Of a stretch of DNA of 64,000 nt, positions 11,391-22,134 are shown piece by piece. Both the position numbers and the translations under genes were made by a program. How positions within the stretch are numbered: position 1 is the first letter of the stretch; every line of letters starts with the position of its first letter. The notes below the pieces were generated by a model. That model had not been told where the DNA came from. It made no database searches and was given only the letters and a program-made list of their open reading frames with translations. The stretch is from Orientallactaga sibirica (Eukaryota > Chordata > Mammalia > Rodentia > Dipodidae): the NCBI GenBank assembly GCA_036365145.1, contig JAEOAD010002279.1, forward strand, positions 1,670,001-1,734,000. The letters run 5' to 3'.

Positions 11391-13373
11391 CTCATTTTCC
11401 TTTCTGTCCATTTCTCCATCCATTTAACATGCCTTCATTCCACTCCCCACCCCTTTCCTTTCTCCCTGCCTTCTTATGCATGTAGACTGACTTGCTTTTT
11501 TTTTTTCTATTGACATATATTTTCAAAGAAATCATGGAGAATGGACCATGTGTGAGATGTAAAGTGTAACTTGCTGTAAAAGAAGGATAAGGCATGGTGT
11601 AAACTGAGAAGGAAGGGAGAGGCTGAGAAAGCAGCCCACATTTACTGCGCACCTCCTACGCGCTGAGGACTGTAGCATTCTTATAGTTTATATATATTTT
11701 TATATATTGTAGTATAATAGTACCATCTTACCTCCTCCACCCATTCTGTGCCCTGCCTAGCTATCGAGCCCACTCCCCTCCCCTTTAGTGCCTGCGTCAT
11801 GAGACTCCTGGCCCTGTGCAAGCACAGGTGGATCAGGAGATGAGATGCAAAAAGGCCAGTTTTGCAGGCCTAGAGAACTGATGAGGGCTTGCTGGGCACT
11901 CCCCATCACTATGCAGCGTTGGTGCTGTGGTCATAACACCCGGCTGGCTGGTTCTGTTCTCACAACCGCAGGGTGCACCGTAGGTGCTAGTGAGTCTCAG
12001 CTACTGCAGAGCCATGAATATGTCTGAGGGGACAGAGGATATTCTGGCACTGGTAACAAAAGCCAGCAACTTTAAAAGATCTGACTGAGGCTTGGGGGGT
12101 GGGGGGGCGTCCACAGCCTTTCCACCCTGCCCCGGGGTCAGATGCAGCATGAAGCCTTGTCAGCTCCAGGCAGCAACTGTACTGTAGCTTCAGCCGTATA
12201 TTCCTGTTGGGACCGCCCCAGCGTCACACATGCCTCCTCTTCAGCCAGCCAGCCTCTGTTACAGAACTCAGAGATTTTGCTTTGGAGAATAGATTGGACT
12301 TCTTAATCTACGCAGGAAATCTGGAGATTTGAAACTGTAAAAAAAAAAAAAAAATTACCCAGGAAGTCTGGCCTCGCAATTTAAATAGCAAATGTCAGCA
12401 CCTCCAGAGAATGCGATTTGAATTTTTCATGATGTGTAACGGAGTGCGCAGGCGATCTGGAAACTACATATTTAAAATTTTGAAAATAAAGATGGCACTG
12501 GCAATTGTCTAAACTCAAGACAGCCATAACGTCACTCACAAGGAGAAGAAAGTTCATCTTCCATACAAATGGCTCCAGAGAGAGTATCTGGGACTCCGAT
12601 GTAAAAATGAATCACTTCACTACTCTGACTGTGCAAGATGATGCATTTGCCCGTGTGAATAGAAGCGCGTACTCTTTCATGTTTATTTCTGCGCTGTCAG
12701 AGTCTGTGCCTGTGTTTCCCCCGCTCATCCTTATCCTGTGGCACGGCCAGCCTAGTATTTAACCAAAACTTCTGCTGCGGTGATGAAAAGAACCTGGGGT
12801 TTGGGGCTCTCTTTGTAGTTCTCAACGTGCATCCGCTGTGTTTCTTAGAACTGAGCCTCGCCTTCAACTTACAAGGCGCTCACCACAAATGCAGTCTTAC
12901 TCGTGGTGAATCAGGGGCTCAGAGAGGTTAATTGCTGGCCCAAAGCAAAGATAATTGTATTTAATGAGCACCGTCCTTATTTACATCTGATGGCTTTTTC
13001 TGTCCATAAAATGGAATTTATGTATTGTAAAAAATTTAAAGCTGTCACTATTATTATACTAATTATATTACCGTTATTATAAGGAAGAAGATAGAAATTA
13101 TATCAAACCCCATTACTAACACACAAACCCAGCTATCAAAGGATTTTCTGCAGAAACCTATCCTTGTGTCCTTTCTTGCACAGACATGAGCATCTCCAGA
13201 AGAGTTTAGCTTCAGTATCACACACGTCTAAATCCCGTTCAGGGCTTCTGTGGTCCTACTGCCCGATTCCTTTAAAGATAATTTTTTTCCCCTATCAAAC
13301 CTTTACAGACACTTAGAATAGGAAAAGGAATCTGAGAACCCCCTTCCTTGGCAGGACGAATGTACGAGTCGCC
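11391..13373. other. Long non-repeat intron stretch
   Basis: About 2 kb without a recognised SINE or gene. 12300-12520 is AT-rich with retained CpGs and may be conserved non-coding DNA. 12850-12960 faintly resembles a reversed MIR. A (G)n run lies near 12096-12108. Confidence 0.45.
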
Positions 13374-13437
13374 CAGTGTACAGCTGATGATCTCTCTTTC
13401 TCTCTCCCTCTCTGTCTCTAATAAACAATTTTTAATA
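13374..13437 (+). repeat. tSINE 3'-end remnant
   Basis: Only the pyrimidine tract and tail remain (CTCTGTCTCTAATAAACAAT). The 39 bp that follow match the flank of the tSINE at 14486. Confidence 0.7.
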
Positions 13438-13565
13438 AAATGGAGGTTCTCAGGAATCTGGGGTGGGGCTGGAGTGAGCTGGGCATGGCAAAGCACCCTT
13501 GTTTCGTAGGCTTGTGCTTCTTCTGTTGACCTGATGGGTAAAGCAGAGGGAAACATTGCTTGTTT

Positions 13566-13589
13566 TCTTTCTTTCTTTCCTTCCTTGTT

Positions 13590-13657
<68 letters not shown>

Positions 13658-13659
13658 TT
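13566..13659. repeat. (TTTC)n microsatellite
   Basis: Some 20 TTTC units with a TTCC interruption, forming the expanded reverse tail of the following tSINE. Confidence 0.95.
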
Positions 13660-13900
13660 TGGAGAGAGAGAGAGAGAGAGAGGAAGACAGATAGAGATGG
13701 GCGCGCCAGCAGCCTCTCAGCTGCTGTGAACGAAATCCAGATGTGTGCGCCCCCTTGTGGTCAAGTGCGGCATTGCACCCTTGAGTCACTTTGCATCTGG
13801 CTAAATGTGGGACCTGGAGATTGGAACCGCTGGAGATTGGAACCAGCGTTCTTAGGCTTAGGAGGCAGGCGCCTTAATGGCTAAGCCATCTCTCCAGCCC
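13660..13900 (-). repeat. tSINE-B
   Basis: Full length. An intact CTCF-like motif lies on the minus strand at 13746-13763. GGAGATTGGAACC is duplicated inside it, which is typical of this type. Confidence 0.95.
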
Positions 13901-14229
13901 CGAAGCTTTGCTTTCTAACCAGATCAGTGGGTGATGCTTAACTGATCTGTGCAGGCAAGGCTGGTGAAATCAAGCTGCCATCCAGCTATGCTGCTCCGCA
14001 GAAAACAAAATCACGGAACTCGAATTATCCTTCCTCCCTTCACCTAAGACAGCCGCCCACCCCACCCTTTCCACCTAGCAAGTCTCTTTCCCCCTTTCTT
14101 TGTCTGGCAGATGTCAGTTTATCACATATATCGTTTCAGCTCAGGCACCACTTCCTCAGGAGTTCCTTCTGATCTACCGACCTAGTGTGGCTCTCTCTTC
14201 TCTATCCTTCCACAAACCATCCACTTCTG
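13901..14229. other. Intron sequence, no feature seen
   Basis: No repeat or gene is recognised. Confidence 0.45.
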
Positions 14230-14480
14230 TTGTATTGCACACAAAGCGGATATAATAACCCCAGGGTCCGTCAGTGGGTGCATAAACAAACTGTAGTGTG
14301 TCCACACATGACTGGATACGCTACAGCTTGAAAGTGAAGGGAATTTGGATGCACACACTTCACGTGGATGAACTTGGAACATGTTGTGCCAGGTAAAATA
14401 AAGTAGTCACTAAAGGGTACAGACTGTGTATCCTTCCTCGTGTGTGAAGGTTCCCAAAGCTGTAGGCACAGAAAGTCAAA
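14230..14480 (+). repeat. Ancient L1 3' fragment (L1M-like)
   Basis: The order of words (GTGGGTGCATAAACAAACTG, then CACGTGGATGAACTTGGAA, then GTGCCAGGTAAAATAAAGTA) matches the 3' region of old mammalian L1 elements. It continues after the tSINE, at 14705-14830. Assigned from memory of the family. Confidence 0.6.
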
Positions 14481-14485
14481 ATGGA

Positions 14486-14704
14486 GGGCTGGAGAGATGG
14501 CTCAGCGGTTAAGGCACTTGCCTGAAAAGCGTAAGGACCCTGGTTCGATTCTCCAGGTCCCACATGAGCCAGATGCACATGGTGGCGCATGCATCTGGAG
14601 TTTGTTTGCAGTGGCTAGAGGCCCTGGCATGCCCATTCTCTCTCTCTCTTCCTCTCTCTGTCTTTAATAACTAACTAAATAAATAAATAAAGATTTTTTT
14701 TTTT
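14486..14704 (+). repeat. tSINE-A inside L1 relic
   Basis: Full head and tail. AAATGGAGG occurs before (ending 14485) and after (from 14705). Confidence 0.94.
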
Positions 14705-14852
14705 AAATGGAGGTTCTCAGGAATCTGGGTTGGGGCTGGAGTGACAAATCAGTGTCTAATGGGCATGCAGTTTCAACTTGGGGAGATAAAAATGTTCTGT
14801 ACATGGATATATTTGTTACGACTAAAAGAAGCATCTAAAATAGTTAGAATGG
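14705..14852 (+). repeat. Ancient L1 3' fragment, continuation
   Basis: TGGGTTGGGGCTGGAGTGAC followed by CTAATGGGCATGCAG and GATAAAAATGTTCTG fits the next part of the same old L1 3' end. Confidence 0.55.
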
Positions 14853-14853
14853 G

Positions 14854-15068
14854 GGGCTGGAGAGATGGCTTAGTGGTTAAACACTTGGCTGTAAAGCCTA
14901 AGAACCCCAGTTTGAGGCTCGATTCCCCAGTACCCACCTAAGCCAGATGCACAAGGTGGTGCATGCATCTGGAGTTCATTTGCAGTGGCTGGAGGCCCTG
15001 GTGCATTCATTTTCTCTCTCTCTCTGCCTCTTTCTTTCTCTGTCTGTTGCTCTCAAATAAATAAATAA
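14854..15068 (+). repeat. tSINE-A
   Basis: GGGCTGGAGAGATGGCTTAG head with an extra GAGGCTCGATT at the B box. (T)AGAATG flanks it. Confidence 0.93.
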
Positions 15069-15187
15069 TGATAGAATGATAAACTTCACGTTATGTGTAT
15101 CTTACAGTAATCAATGTGTTCTAATTGAGTGTCTCATGACAATATGTCTTCCTGTAATTTTTGTTACCTGCAGGGTAGGACCAGTGG

Positions 15188-15433
15188 TTTTTTTGGGGGG
15201 GGAGAGAGACACAGAGACAGAGAGAGAGCAAGAGGAAGACAGAGAATGGGTGCACCAACAGCCTCTCAGCTGCTGTGAACGAAATCCAGATGTGTGCGCC
15301 CCCTTGTGGTCAAGTGCGGCATTGCACCCTTGCCTCACTTTGCATCTGGCTAAACGTGGGACCTGGAGATTGGAACCAGCGTTCTTAGGCTTAGAAGGCA
15401 GGCGCCTTAACCACTAAGCCATCTCTCCAGCCC
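15188..15433 (-). repeat. tSINE-B
   Basis: Full length, with an intact CTCF-like motif on the minus strand at 15295-15312. CCAGTGG followed by T-runs is repeated on both sides. Confidence 0.94.
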
Positions 15434-16798
15434 AGTGGGGTTTTTTATTGTTGTTGTTTGTTTTTATTTTTGTTTTTGTCTGTATGTGCCTTTTGGTAGA
15501 AGTTAATCACTTAAGGAAGAAAAAAAACTATTTGTCCAGTGAGCGGATGTAGAAGTTGTTGTCGTTAACAATGCCAGTTTAATACAATCTACATTTTACA
15601 GATCGGGCAGTTCGGACTTGGGTGATGAGTGTGACTCTGTGGCACACACACCCCAGAGTCGTAATGTTCAAGTCAGGTGGTGTCAGCATCAGTCTAGAAA
15701 CATCCTTTCCATTGCAGCAGCCTTCACTCGCTGTCACTTTGTCTACTCACTTAGCTGGAGGCAGCAGAGAGGTGCACATGAGTGAGTGAACACAGTGCCA
15801 CAGCTTACCTTGGAAATGAGTTTAGAAGAGTGAAGAGAGGATGGGAAAAAGAAGGGCAGGGGAAGAGGCTGGCACGACATCACTGCCTCACATTTTCCTG
15901 TTATGTTATGTTTGTTATGTTATGTTATGTTATGTTATGTTTGTTATGTTATGTTATTTTTCTACTCTTCATGTAATAGAATAGAATAGAATAGAATGAA
16001 GAGATTGATTGAGCAATCACTCGTTTCCAGAGGGCTGTGCGGAATCCCGTCTCTTAGGTAATTTAACCTGGAAGGGGGTTTTGCTTCAGGCAACAGCTCG
16101 CGTGGTTGGGGATGGATGCAATGATTTAATGGGGCTCGTCATGCCCCAACTGCGGATCGTCCTTGTGGGAGCCCCCTTTTCTAGCTGTATTAAGACTCCA
16201 TTAATTTGTTTAGATATAAATTGGAGCTGCTTGACTCCTGTCGCCCTTCTCGTTCTCCTTCAAGGATCTCTGGCTAGTGCCACCGATTCGGATTTACGGA
16301 TAAGAAAGATACACAATACACTTACTGCCTTGTCCACAGAGCGCATGTGACAGCTATAAAGTACATTCATGGACAGTGTGAATGACTGTCAGGGTAATTG
16401 ATAAAACTGCCTGTAATAAGGATGGCTGGGACAACTTTCTTAGAAGCCGAAGACCCTAAGTGCTCAAAGGGTGGCGGGGGGTGGGGGTGGGGGGGGGATG
16501 GGACGTGGTCACTAAATAAATCCAGTCTCAGAAATCCCTGGCAGTTAAAAAAAATAGCCAACCAGAATCCTGAGCCCTGCATTTCACTTTCAAGTGTAAT
16601 TATTTTATGTTGCAATTCATATCTGCTGACACATTGGAATCAACTCACGTAAAGGAACGCCATAAATCTTGCATTGTTTGGTTGAAGCCTGCTTAGTTCT
16701 GGAAGAATTCAGGGTGGGGAGAGGCTGCCCAGTTAGACAGAATCAAGATGCTTAGGACAGACTCCAGGACACAGTGAGTACTTAAAAGAATAAACCCA
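15434..16798. other. Long intron stretch with pentamer repeat
   Basis: No gene is seen. A (TTATG)n repeat occupies 15900-15961, (AATAG)4 lies at about 15978-15997 and a G run near 16477-16499. 16060-16350 is a candidate conserved non-coding block. Confidence 0.5.
15900..15961. repeat. (TTATG)n microsatellite
   Basis: Ten to eleven TTATG units, with two TTTG interruptions. Confidence 0.92.
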
Positions 16799-17005
16799 GG
16801 CCAGAGAGATGGCTTAGCGGTTAAGGCGTTTGGCTGCAAAGCCAAAGGACCCCAGTTCGACACTCCAGGTCCCACGTAAGCCAGATGCGCGGGGGGGGGG
16901 CGCATGCATCTGGAGTTCACTTGCAGTGGCTAGAGGCCCTGGCATGCCCATTTTTTTTCTCCCTCTCTCCTTTTCCCTCTCTGTTCCAAATAAATAAATA
17001 AATGA
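16799..17005 (+). repeat. tSINE-A
   Basis: GGCCAGAGAGATGGCTTAG head, with a G run at the usual ACAAGGGGGCG position. AAAGAATAAACCCA precedes it and AAAGAATAAATCCA follows the next B1. Confidence 0.94.
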
Positions 17006-17228
17006 GCTGGGTGTGGTGGTGCACGTCTTTAATCCCAGCACTCGGGAGGTAGAGGTAGGAGGATCGCCATGAGTTTGAGGCCACCCTGAGATTACATAGT
17101 GAATTCCAGGTTAGCCTGGGCTAGAGTGAGACCCTACCTTGAAAAACCAAAATAGAATAGAATAGAATAGCATAGCATAGCATAGAATAAAATAGAAAAT
17201 AAAAATTTTTTAAAAATCTTTAAACAAA
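17006..17228 (+). repeat. B1 SINE with (AATAG)n tail
   Basis: Complete B1 whose tail became a pentamer microsatellite (AATAG/CATAG, 17147-17205). Confidence 0.93.
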
Positions 17229-17246
17229 AAGAATAAATCCAAAAAT

Positions 17247-17377
17247 GGCTGAGTGAGGTGGAACACCCTTGTAATCCCAGCACAATGGAGATGGAGGCTC
17301 AAGGATCAGGAGTTCAAAGTCATTCTACACTATATAGTGAGTTCATGGCTCGCCTGGGCTACATGAGACCTTATTTC
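17247..17377 (+). repeat. Old B1
   Basis: GGCTGAGTGAGGTGGAACAC start, CTTGTAATCCCAGCAC, and an end at ATGAGACCTTATTTC. It is more diverged than the common B1. Confidence 0.8.
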
Positions 17378-17401
17378 AACTCCCCCCCACCCACAGCCAA
17401 G

Positions 17402-17490
17402 AGCAAGGGGACATTATTCATCATTTCCACTTTCCAGAGGAGGAACCACGTCACCCCAAAGGTGGACTTGAACCTGAGTCTCTAACATTG
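17402..17490 (-). repeat. MIR relic
   Basis: Reversed MIR core: CACTTTCCAGAGGAGGAACC followed by GGTGGACTTGAACCTGAGTC. Confidence 0.6.
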
Positions 17491-17556
17491 TGCAGTCTGA
17501 ATTCCGTCTTCTATTTCTGCCCGTATGTCATGAGTTCCATGTAACACGGCGGACCA

Positions 17557-17883
17557 TGTCTCTGTCCGTCTTCCATTACTGTAACAGAATACCTGGGACT
17601 GGAAAATTTATAAGGAATAAATAAGGTTTCAGGGGCGGTGGTGAGCTAAAGGTTGGGCAGCCATATCTGGTGACTGTTTTGTGGCATGTCACAACAGCCC
17701 AGTGGCACCCCTCAGGAAGGACTTGAGAGAGCAGCCGGCAGGTGTGTGCAAAAGGTGCCTTTAATCCCAGCACTCGGGAGGCAGAGGTCGGAGGATCGCC
17801 GTGAGTTCAAGGCCATCCTGAGACTACATAGTGAATTGCAGGTCAGCCTGGGCCAGAGTGAGACCCTACCTCGAAAAACCAAA

Positions 17884-17922
<39 letters not shown>

Positions 17923-18085
17923 ATAGATAGATAGATAGATAAAAAAGATGCACAACTTAAAGTGAGATAGTGAGGACCAAAAGCCACTTCCTCAAAATGG
18001 TGTCAGACTCTCTGTGACAGCAGATCTCTGGTGACTCAAACAGCCTCACCTCTGAACACCATCACACTGAGGCCCAGCTGCAGCG
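17557..18085 (-). mobile_element. MaLR-type LTR, split by a B1
   Basis: The + strand left end (TGTCTCTGTCCGTCTTCC, then CTGTAACAGAATACCTGGGA) is the reversed 3' end of an MST/MLT-like MaLR LTR. CCTCACCTCTGAACACCATC after the B1 fits the same LTR. The right edge is approximate. Confidence 0.65.
17757..17946 (+). repeat. B1 SINE, 5'-truncated, with (AAAT)n(AGAT)n tail
   Basis: It begins at GCCTTTAATCCCAGCACTCG. The tail is about 12 AAAT units followed by four AGAT units. Confidence 0.93.
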
Positions 18086-18491
18086 TGCGTTTTTATGCGG
18101 CAAGACCAGTGTGACTTGTCAGCCTGGGTGGTGGGGGCTGTGTCCACATACGGTTAGCTCGCAGCTCAGAGCTGCAGCAGGCCATGGAACAGCCTTCCTT
18201 TGTGGACTTGCCCGCCTTCAGCCTTCAGCTGGACTCTGCTGTCCACTTAGTGCATGATACTTCTTTCCGGGGGTTAATTTCATAGTCCCTTCAGCACTGC
18301 TGTAGGATCTATGCTTCCTTGCCCCATGCTGTGAAAAATCTGTTGCATGCTGTGACAGCAGCTCTACACTGTCACTACAGAGTCGTGTGACAACTCACCG
18401 TTGTTGGCACCTGTCGTAGTCACACAACTTTATTCTCTGGCTGTTTTATAATTCGACTGATGTTGTGAGATGGAAAACAAATACGGAGTCA
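18086..18491. other. Intron sequence, no feature seen
   Basis: Part of this may still belong to the MaLR element to the left; nothing else is recognised. Confidence 0.4.
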
Positions 18492-18700
18492 GGGCTGGAG
18501 AGATGGCTCAGTTGTTAAGGCGCTTGCCTGCAAAGCCAAAGGACACAGGTTCAATTCTCCAGGTCCCACGTGAGCCAGATGCACATGGTGGCGCATGCAT
18601 CTGGAGTTTGTTTGCAGTGGCTGGAGGCCCTGGTGCGCCCATTCTCTCTCTCTCTGTCTGTCTCTAATAAATAAATAAACTAAATCTTTGAAAAAAAATC
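18492..18700 (+). repeat. tSINE-A
   Basis: GGGCTGGAGAGATGGCTCAG head. GGAGTCAG before and AGAGTCAG after. Confidence 0.93.
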
Positions 18701-19060
18701 CAGAGTCAGATCCCACAATCTGGTGGTTAGGATGTAGCCTAGTGGTGAGTGCTGAGAGACCCTCAGTGTGAGCCCCAGGGCCAAAGAATGAATGAATGAA
18801 TGTTGTAAAACTTGTGCCACCTTCATGAGCCTTTTATGACTTCTACTGGAAAGGACACGCACCTAAACATTTTGAAAATATTTTTAGCATAGGTGTTGTG
18901 AGAAACTTGTTCCCTGGAGAGCCCACGAACACACGTGTGTTTAGCCCAGATAGTGCACAGACCTCAGACCAAAGCACGATTGTATCACAGCCAGCTATAT
19001 TTTTAGGGTTACTTACAGAGCAAGGAGGCCCCAAAGCAGGCATAACATGGAGAAGCTTTT
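18701..19060. other. Intron sequence, no feature seen
   Basis: It holds a (GAAT)3 run near 18786-18800 and the target ACATGGAGAAGCTTTT at its right end. Confidence 0.5.
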
Positions 19061-19268
19061 TTCTTTTTAATTTTTGTTTATTTATTTATCTGAGAGAGAC
19101 AGAAAGAGAGAATGGGCACATCAGGGCCTCCAGCCATTGCAAACAAACTCCAGATGCATGCATCACCTTGTGCATCTGGCTTACGTGGGTCCTGGGGAAT
19201 TGAGCCTCAAACCGGGGTCCTTAGGCTTCACAGGCAAGCTCTTAACTGCTAAGCCATCTCTCCAGCCC
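19061..19268 (-). repeat. tSINE-A
   Basis: Full reversed copy between ACATGGAGAAGCTTTT and ACATGGAGAAGTTTTA. Confidence 0.94.
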
Positions 19269-19528
19269 ACATGGAGAAGTTTTACCCCAGGATGGATAAC
19301 ACCCTCCCCATAGCTGCTTACAGGGAGCTCCCTCTCTGTCTCTGCATCTTTCACCCTGTCTGTATTCTTTCCTCTGAGGTCCCCAGACCACATGCATCAT
19401 TGCATACAGCTGCTACCGGGGGCACCTCGATCTGGTGACCCTCCCCACACCCTTCCTTTTAAGGGGAAAATGTCAACAGATCTATTCTCAGCAGTTTGTC
19501 ATGAGTGGTCCCAGCTGTTGGGTTTTTT
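19269..19528. other. Intron sequence, no feature seen
   Basis: Short unclassified stretch between two reversed tSINE copies. Confidence 0.45.
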
Positions 19529-19739
19529 TTTAAATACCATTATTTATTTATTTCAGACACACACACACACACACACACACAATGAAAATGGTGTGCCAGG
19601 GCCTCCAGCCACTGCAAACGAACTCCAGATGCATGTGCCACCTTGTACAGCTGGCTTACAAGGACCCTGGGGAATTGAATCTGGGTCCTTTGCCTTTGCA
19701 GGCAAATGCCTTAACTGCTAAGCCATCTCCCCAGCCCCC
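19529..19739 (-). repeat. tSINE-A with (CA)n
   Basis: The usual GA-rich tract has been replaced by (AC)n at about 19557-19581. The body and head are otherwise normal. Confidence 0.93.
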
Positions 19740-19860
19740 AGATGTTTTTGATAAAGCTGGCAGTAGTTGTTTATGGCTTTCCATTTGGAGGAATCTGCTT
19801 TACAAAAGTGGGACTCCAATATGATCGAAATGGAAGTATTTGTTTAAACATGGAGCTGTA

Positions 19861-20100
19861 GGCTGGAGAGATGGCTCAGCTGTTAAGGAGCTTACCAGCA
19901 AAGCCCAGCGACCTGGGTTTGATTCCCCAGTACGCACATAAGCCAGATGCACAAGGTGGTGCATGTGTCTGGAGTTTGTTTGCAGTGGCTGGAGGCCCTG
20001 GCAGAGCCATTCTCTCTCTCTTGCTTTGCTCACTCATACACTCTGTCTTTCTGTCTCTCTGCTTACAAATAGATAAACAAACAAAATTTTTTTTTAAAAA
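19861..20100 (+). repeat. tSINE-A
   Basis: Head GGCTGGAGAGATGGCTCAGC, B-box region GGTTTGATTCC, long pyrimidine tract and (AAAC/AAAT) tail. Confidence 0.94.
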
Positions 20101-20109
20101 GTTGAGCAG

Positions 20110-20356
20110 TGGGTTGGAGAGATGGCTAAGTGGTTAAAGGCTCTTGTTTGCTTAGAAAGCTTGACAGCCTGGGTTCAATTCCCCAGGACCACATAAAGCC
20201 AGATGCACAAAGTGGCACATGCTTCTGGAGTTTGTAGTGACAAGAGGCTCTGGCACACCCATTTCATATTCTCTCCCTATCTCTGTCTCTCTCTTTTCTT
20301 TTCTCTCTCTCTCTCTCTCTCCCCGCCACTTGCTAATAAATGAATAAAATCTGTAT
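20110..20356 (+). repeat. tSINE-A, diverged
   Basis: GGGTTGGAGAGATGGCTAAG head and a long CT tract. The tail AATAAATGAATAAAATCTGT is the target of the following B1. Confidence 0.9.
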
Positions 20357-20521
20357 TTTATTTTATTTTATTTTATTTTATTTTATTTTATTTTATTTTA
20401 TTTTATTTTTTGAGGTAGGGTCTCACACTATCTCAGGCTGACCTGTAATTCACTCTGTGTTCTCAGGGTGGCCTTGAACTCATGGCGATCCTCCTACCTC
20501 TGCCTTCCGAGTGCTGAGATT
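20357..20521 (-). repeat. B1 SINE, 5'-truncated, with (TTTTA)n
   Basis: The reversed tail is about ten TTTTA units (20357-20408). The B1 head beyond GTGCTGAGATT is missing. TAAAATCTGTAT occurs on both sides. Confidence 0.93.
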
Positions 20522-20533
20522 AAAATCTGTATA

Positions 20534-21187
20534 AAAAGTTTAAAAGTGTAAAGCACTATACAGATGATAGTCACTATGCTGAGTATGGGAATGGCCAGCC
20601 AGTGGAGGGTCCCTTCTTTGTCCCTGTCGATGCAAAGGGTACTTTTGTGCTTGTGGTAAAAATTCCTTACAAAAAAAAAAAAAGAAGAAGAAGAAAAAGA
20701 AAGAAAAAAAACCCAAACACCTACTTTTTGATGCAAAATGCCCAGCATTTTCGGCTGCCAAATGACTCTTCTCGCCTATTTTTGCTTCTTAATTAGCAAT
20801 GTAATAGGGAAGAAACAAGCGAAGGCCAGATTTGCTGGCTCTCACTAGGTACAGATGAGATCAGCAGCTTGTCTGTGCCTCTCATTGTGCTGTCCGCAGG
20901 GTGGTGTTTGCACGGGGCTGGGATGGAATAACTCAGGTCTCTGTAGTCGGGATAAATGCAGGTTCTGCTTTGTGGTAAAAGATATGGGCCAGGATATGCA
21001 TTACAATTACCGGGCGCTGTGAACTAAAAGTCCTTGGTCACTTCTTCCTTCTTGCTGTATCGTTCAAGGATGGAGGGTAGCCTGAAAGACTCCAGGTAAG
21101 TCTGTGATCACGTTCTTTCTCCCTCTCCATCTTGTAACCATCGGCTCTGTATGCAAGGAGGGATAGTAGCTCCAATAACTGCTTTTT
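20534..21187. other. Intron sequence, no feature seen
   Basis: It holds an A/GA-rich run at 20671-20711 and otherwise unclassified sequence. Confidence 0.5.
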
Positions 21188-21477
21188 TAAAAACTTTAAA
21201 AAAATTTTTAAATTATTTTTTTGGAGAGAGACACAGAGAGAGACAGACAGAGAGGGAGAGGAAGACAGATAGAGATGGGTGCGCCAGCAGTGTCTCAGCT
21301 GCTGTGAACGAAATCCAGATGCGTGCGCCCCCTTGTGGTCAAGTGCGGCATTGCGCCCTTGTGTCACTTTGCATCTGGCTAAACGTGGGACCTGGAGATT
21401 GGAACCTCTGGAGATTGGAACCAGTGTTCTTAGGCTTAGGAGGCAGGCGCCTTAACCTCTAAGCCATCTCTCCAGCC
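21188..21477 (-). repeat. tSINE-B
   Basis: Full length between two copies of CCAATAACTGCTTTT. An intact CTCF-like motif lies on the minus strand at 21324-21341. Confidence 0.96.
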
Positions 21478-21639
21478 CCCAATAACTGCTTTTGTCCTTG
21501 ATCTGTGACAATATGAGTGGGGGAGACACTAAATTTTCTCCTGTGATTCTGCTGGCTTCTGTTGGGCCACTTAGAAAATGGGAGCGATCAGCCTCGCCAA
21601 CTGATGAAATGTGTTTTGTTGTTGTTGTTGTTTGTTTGT

Positions 21640-21824
21640 TTTAAATATATTTTATTTATTTATTTGAAAGAGAGAATGTGTGCGCTAGGGCATGCAGCCA
21701 CTGCAAATGAACTCCAGCTGCATGCGTCTCCTTGTGCATCTGGCTTACGTGGGTCCTGGAGAATCAAACCGGAGTCCTTTGGCTTTGCAGGCAAATGCCT
21801 TAACCGCTAAGCCATCTCCAGCCC
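21640..21824 (-). repeat. tSINE-A
   Basis: Short reversed copy ending GCCATCTCCAGCC, with a reduced GA tract. Confidence 0.92.
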
Positions 21825-21855
21825 TGAACACTGGAATGTTCTGACAAGAAGTTTT

Positions 21856-22134
21856 TGTTTTTAATTTTTTTTAATTATTTTATTTATTTTTGGAGAGAGA
21901 CAGACAGAGAGGGAGAGGGAGACAGATAGAGAATGGGCGCACCAGCAGTCTCTCAGCTGCTGTGAATGAAATCCAGATGCGTGCGCCCCCTTGTGGTCAA
22001 GTGCAGCATTGCGCCCTTGCGTCCCTTTGCATCTGGCTAAATGTGGGACCTGGAGATTGGAACCACTGGAGATTGGAACCGGGTTCTTAGGCTTAGCAGG
22101 CAGGCGCCTTAACCGCTAAGCCATCTCTCCAGCC
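21856..22134 (-). repeat. tSINE-B
   Basis: AAGAAGTTTTT flanks it on both sides. An intact CTCF-like motif lies on the minus strand at 21982-21999. Confidence 0.95.
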
